64,000 nucleotides of DNA from Girardinichthys multiradiatus (taxonomy: Eukaryota > Chordata > Actinopteri > Cyprinodontiformes > Goodeidae), in NCBI RefSeq assembly GCF_021462225.1, contig NC_061810.1:51959886-52023885 (forward strand), written 5' to 3'. A program made the position numbers and the translations under genes. Shown in pieces: positions 62,306 to 64,000 of this stretch (position 1 is its first letter; the number at the start of each line of letters is the position of its first letter). The notes beneath the pieces were generated by a model. The model searched no databases, was not told the DNA's origin, and saw nothing but the letters and a program-made list of their open reading frames with translations.

Positions 62306-64000
62306 GCAATTGATCCACTGGAACAATACGCAGGTAGGTTCTGGTCTTTAAATGATGTTTGGTTGGTACAAAGAGGCCAAGAAAATACCCTCCTCCCAGT
62401 TTACCGCCACCCCAGCCTAAACACCTTTAAAAGGGAACATGTGATGCTTTTAAATCCTTCCTTTTCACCCTTAAACCATCCGGTTGTGGTTTATATAAAG
62501 TAGAACCTCAATGCCTTGGTCTGAACTCTAGTTCTCGTAGCTCCTCAGGCTCCTTTTTTACCTGTCCTGAGGTGCGTCTGAGAGCAACTCGTTTTGGTGC
62601 CGCTTCACACCCTGGCGCCATCCAGGTCAAAGAGTGCTCCAATTTAAACCCATCGGCCGTTTTTGTAGTTTAATAACAGAGATACAATTATCTAGCAGCG
62701 CAGAAACAAGACTAAAATGTCAAAACAATGTGAAACTGTTAATGTCATAATATTCAAACCTGCAGTATGGTTCTGTCCTCTAGGAGCAAAAAGCAGCACA
62801 CAACACTTACATCAGCAGACGTCACGATGCTACTGCTATCAGAACAATGGCCAGGACGTCATGTCAACACAATACATTTATGTCAAAAATAAAGTCATTT
62901 AAGCGTTATTTGCAGCTTACTGCTTTGCTGCTTCCGTCAATTCCATAAACAGAAGGAACTGACCCTTAATCAGATGAAGTCTTTCTGCAAATCCTTCTTG
63001 ATACTGGAGGAGGTTGATGAAGAACTCATCCTTGAAGTGGGGGGAAATAGGAATTTCCAACACTGATGTGGGAAAATTTCTATGAAAAATAAAATTTAAC
63101 CAGGCACTCTGAATAGGTTCTGTTGTTGTGGGATGGTGTAAGGAATTGTGTGGGTTCATAAACCCAACAACTGAACCAAACCTCTTTCAGCATAGGCTAA
63201 CTTGACCTTAGACTACAAAATTGCAGCGAGACATAAAAATGGTGGATACGGGAAATTGATCAGCCGGAGGTCCATGACCTTGTTTAGCTGTTCTGCAGCA
63301 AATACTGAGACGTAACAGTTGGAAAAACCGTAACAGATGATAGAGAAAACTGAACAGACTGAAAAATATGATGCAAACAAAATATAAAGATATCTCTGCA
63401 AGACTTGGAGAGACTCAGTTCAACTTTTCTGCACTCCGACAGACTACAAGTACACAACAAAATGTGTTTAAAGTGGATTTTGCATTATATGTCGCCTTTA
63501 AAACAGGTTAGCAATGGTGCAAAGAAATCAAACTGCATCATTAATTAAATGACAGGCATCACTAGAAAAGGCCAGGAAAATAACCTTTCAATCATACTGA
63601 CCTTATCTAAAAGGGGATAGTTACCAGTACACTTAAAATGATCTAGTACAAGTGTGTGAAACTTTAAAGCCTACAAGCTTGAGATTGCAACATTGCTATA
63701 AAAATAAGACCAAAGCCCATGATGCATTTTAAATTTTTGCTTCTCATTAAAATTGTTGTCCAACCAATAAATCAAATCTGCAGGAAACAACCAACCTGGC
63801 TGCAACCGGCTCAACCACACAAAGAGTAAACAGCAGTGAAATCACCAGCTTTCACTGCAAAGTCAATAAAGAGATGGATGAACACAGGGGTGGAGCAGTT
63901 AGTCAGAATAAGGTTCAGACTAAAATTTTACCTGAAAACAACAACCCATGACTGTAATTCCTGTATCAGCCAGAAGTCTTATCTCCTCTGACCACACCGT
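62306..64000. other. Unassigned stretch to the window end
   Basis: 62470-62640 has a TTATATAAAG box and a moderately G+C-rich segment with GGTGCCGCTTCACACCCTGG. It could be an LTR or promoter fragment, but no termini were found. The rest is AT-rich, with no gene supported. Confidence 0.4.

Overview
The window looks like gene-poor, transposon-rich DNA from a ray-finned (teleost) fish. The evidence is the repeats it carries: Tc1-like DNA transposons (DD34E and DD38E types), hAT elements with BED fingers, Rex1/L2-like and RTE-like LINEs, short solo LTRs with 5-bp target duplications, and a tRNA-derived SINE. Base composition is AT-rich. I found no convincing exon of a host gene, operon, rRNA, functional tRNA gene or CRISPR array. 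Almost every long open frame is transposon coding sequence or a shadow of it. Family names rest on motifs recognised by eye, not on database searches.

Layout. 0-1.2 kb: 3' end of a LINE. 2.5-3.4 kb: a noncoding repeat that contains an 87-bp foldback. 6.3-11.1 kb: a decayed Gypsy-like element (LTR, gag zinc knuckle, then RNase H/integrase remains). Its halves are separated by a repeat encoding a possible membrane protein (7.1-8.5 kb) and a wrecked THAP-type zinc-finger exon (8.65-9.0 kb). 11.1-11.7 kb: an RTE-like LINE tail followed by two perfect hairpins. 12-16.5 kb: Tc1 relics, a 912-bp hAT element, a solo LTR inside a Tc1 relic, and a BED-finger relic. 16.9-19.1 kb: a LINE tail and an LTR with gag-like ORF on the minus strand. 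21.4-23.2 kb: minus-strand Rex1-like reverse transcriptase with a single internal stop. 25.0-26.4 kb: plus-strand L2-like reverse transcriptase.

27.7-29.3 kb and 56.2-57.8 kb: two complete Tc1 elements of identical length (1,610 bp) in opposite orientation, each with 200-bp terminal inverted repeats and an uninterrupted 334-residue transposase frame. 32.8-33.5 kb: solo LTR. 34.1-36.4 kb: a DD38E Tc1 element abutting an internally deleted RTE-like LINE. 38.2-38.9 kb: a Tc1 relic split by a 410-bp hAT-like MITE. 43.2-47.9 kb: LINE, SINE and LTR fragments. 50.3-50.8 kb: solo LTR inside another repeat. 52.1-53.7 kb: a strongly G-rich LINE 3' region. 58.6-61.6 kb: a degenerate LTR element with a tRNA-Asn primer-binding site and gag-like remains, broken by a LINE tail and followed by a second hAT copy.

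How the parts relate. These elements do not form a pathway. They record successive insertions, and several nestings give a clear order of events (LTR into Tc1, MITE into Tc1, LTR into a dispersed repeat, hAT into LTR-like sequence). Only the two 1,610-bp Tc1 copies look potentially competent by eye. The least explained pieces are the membrane-protein repeat at 7.1-8.5 kb, the paired hairpins at 11.64-11.71 kb and the G-rich block at 52-53 kb. I did not find a clearly new biological system.
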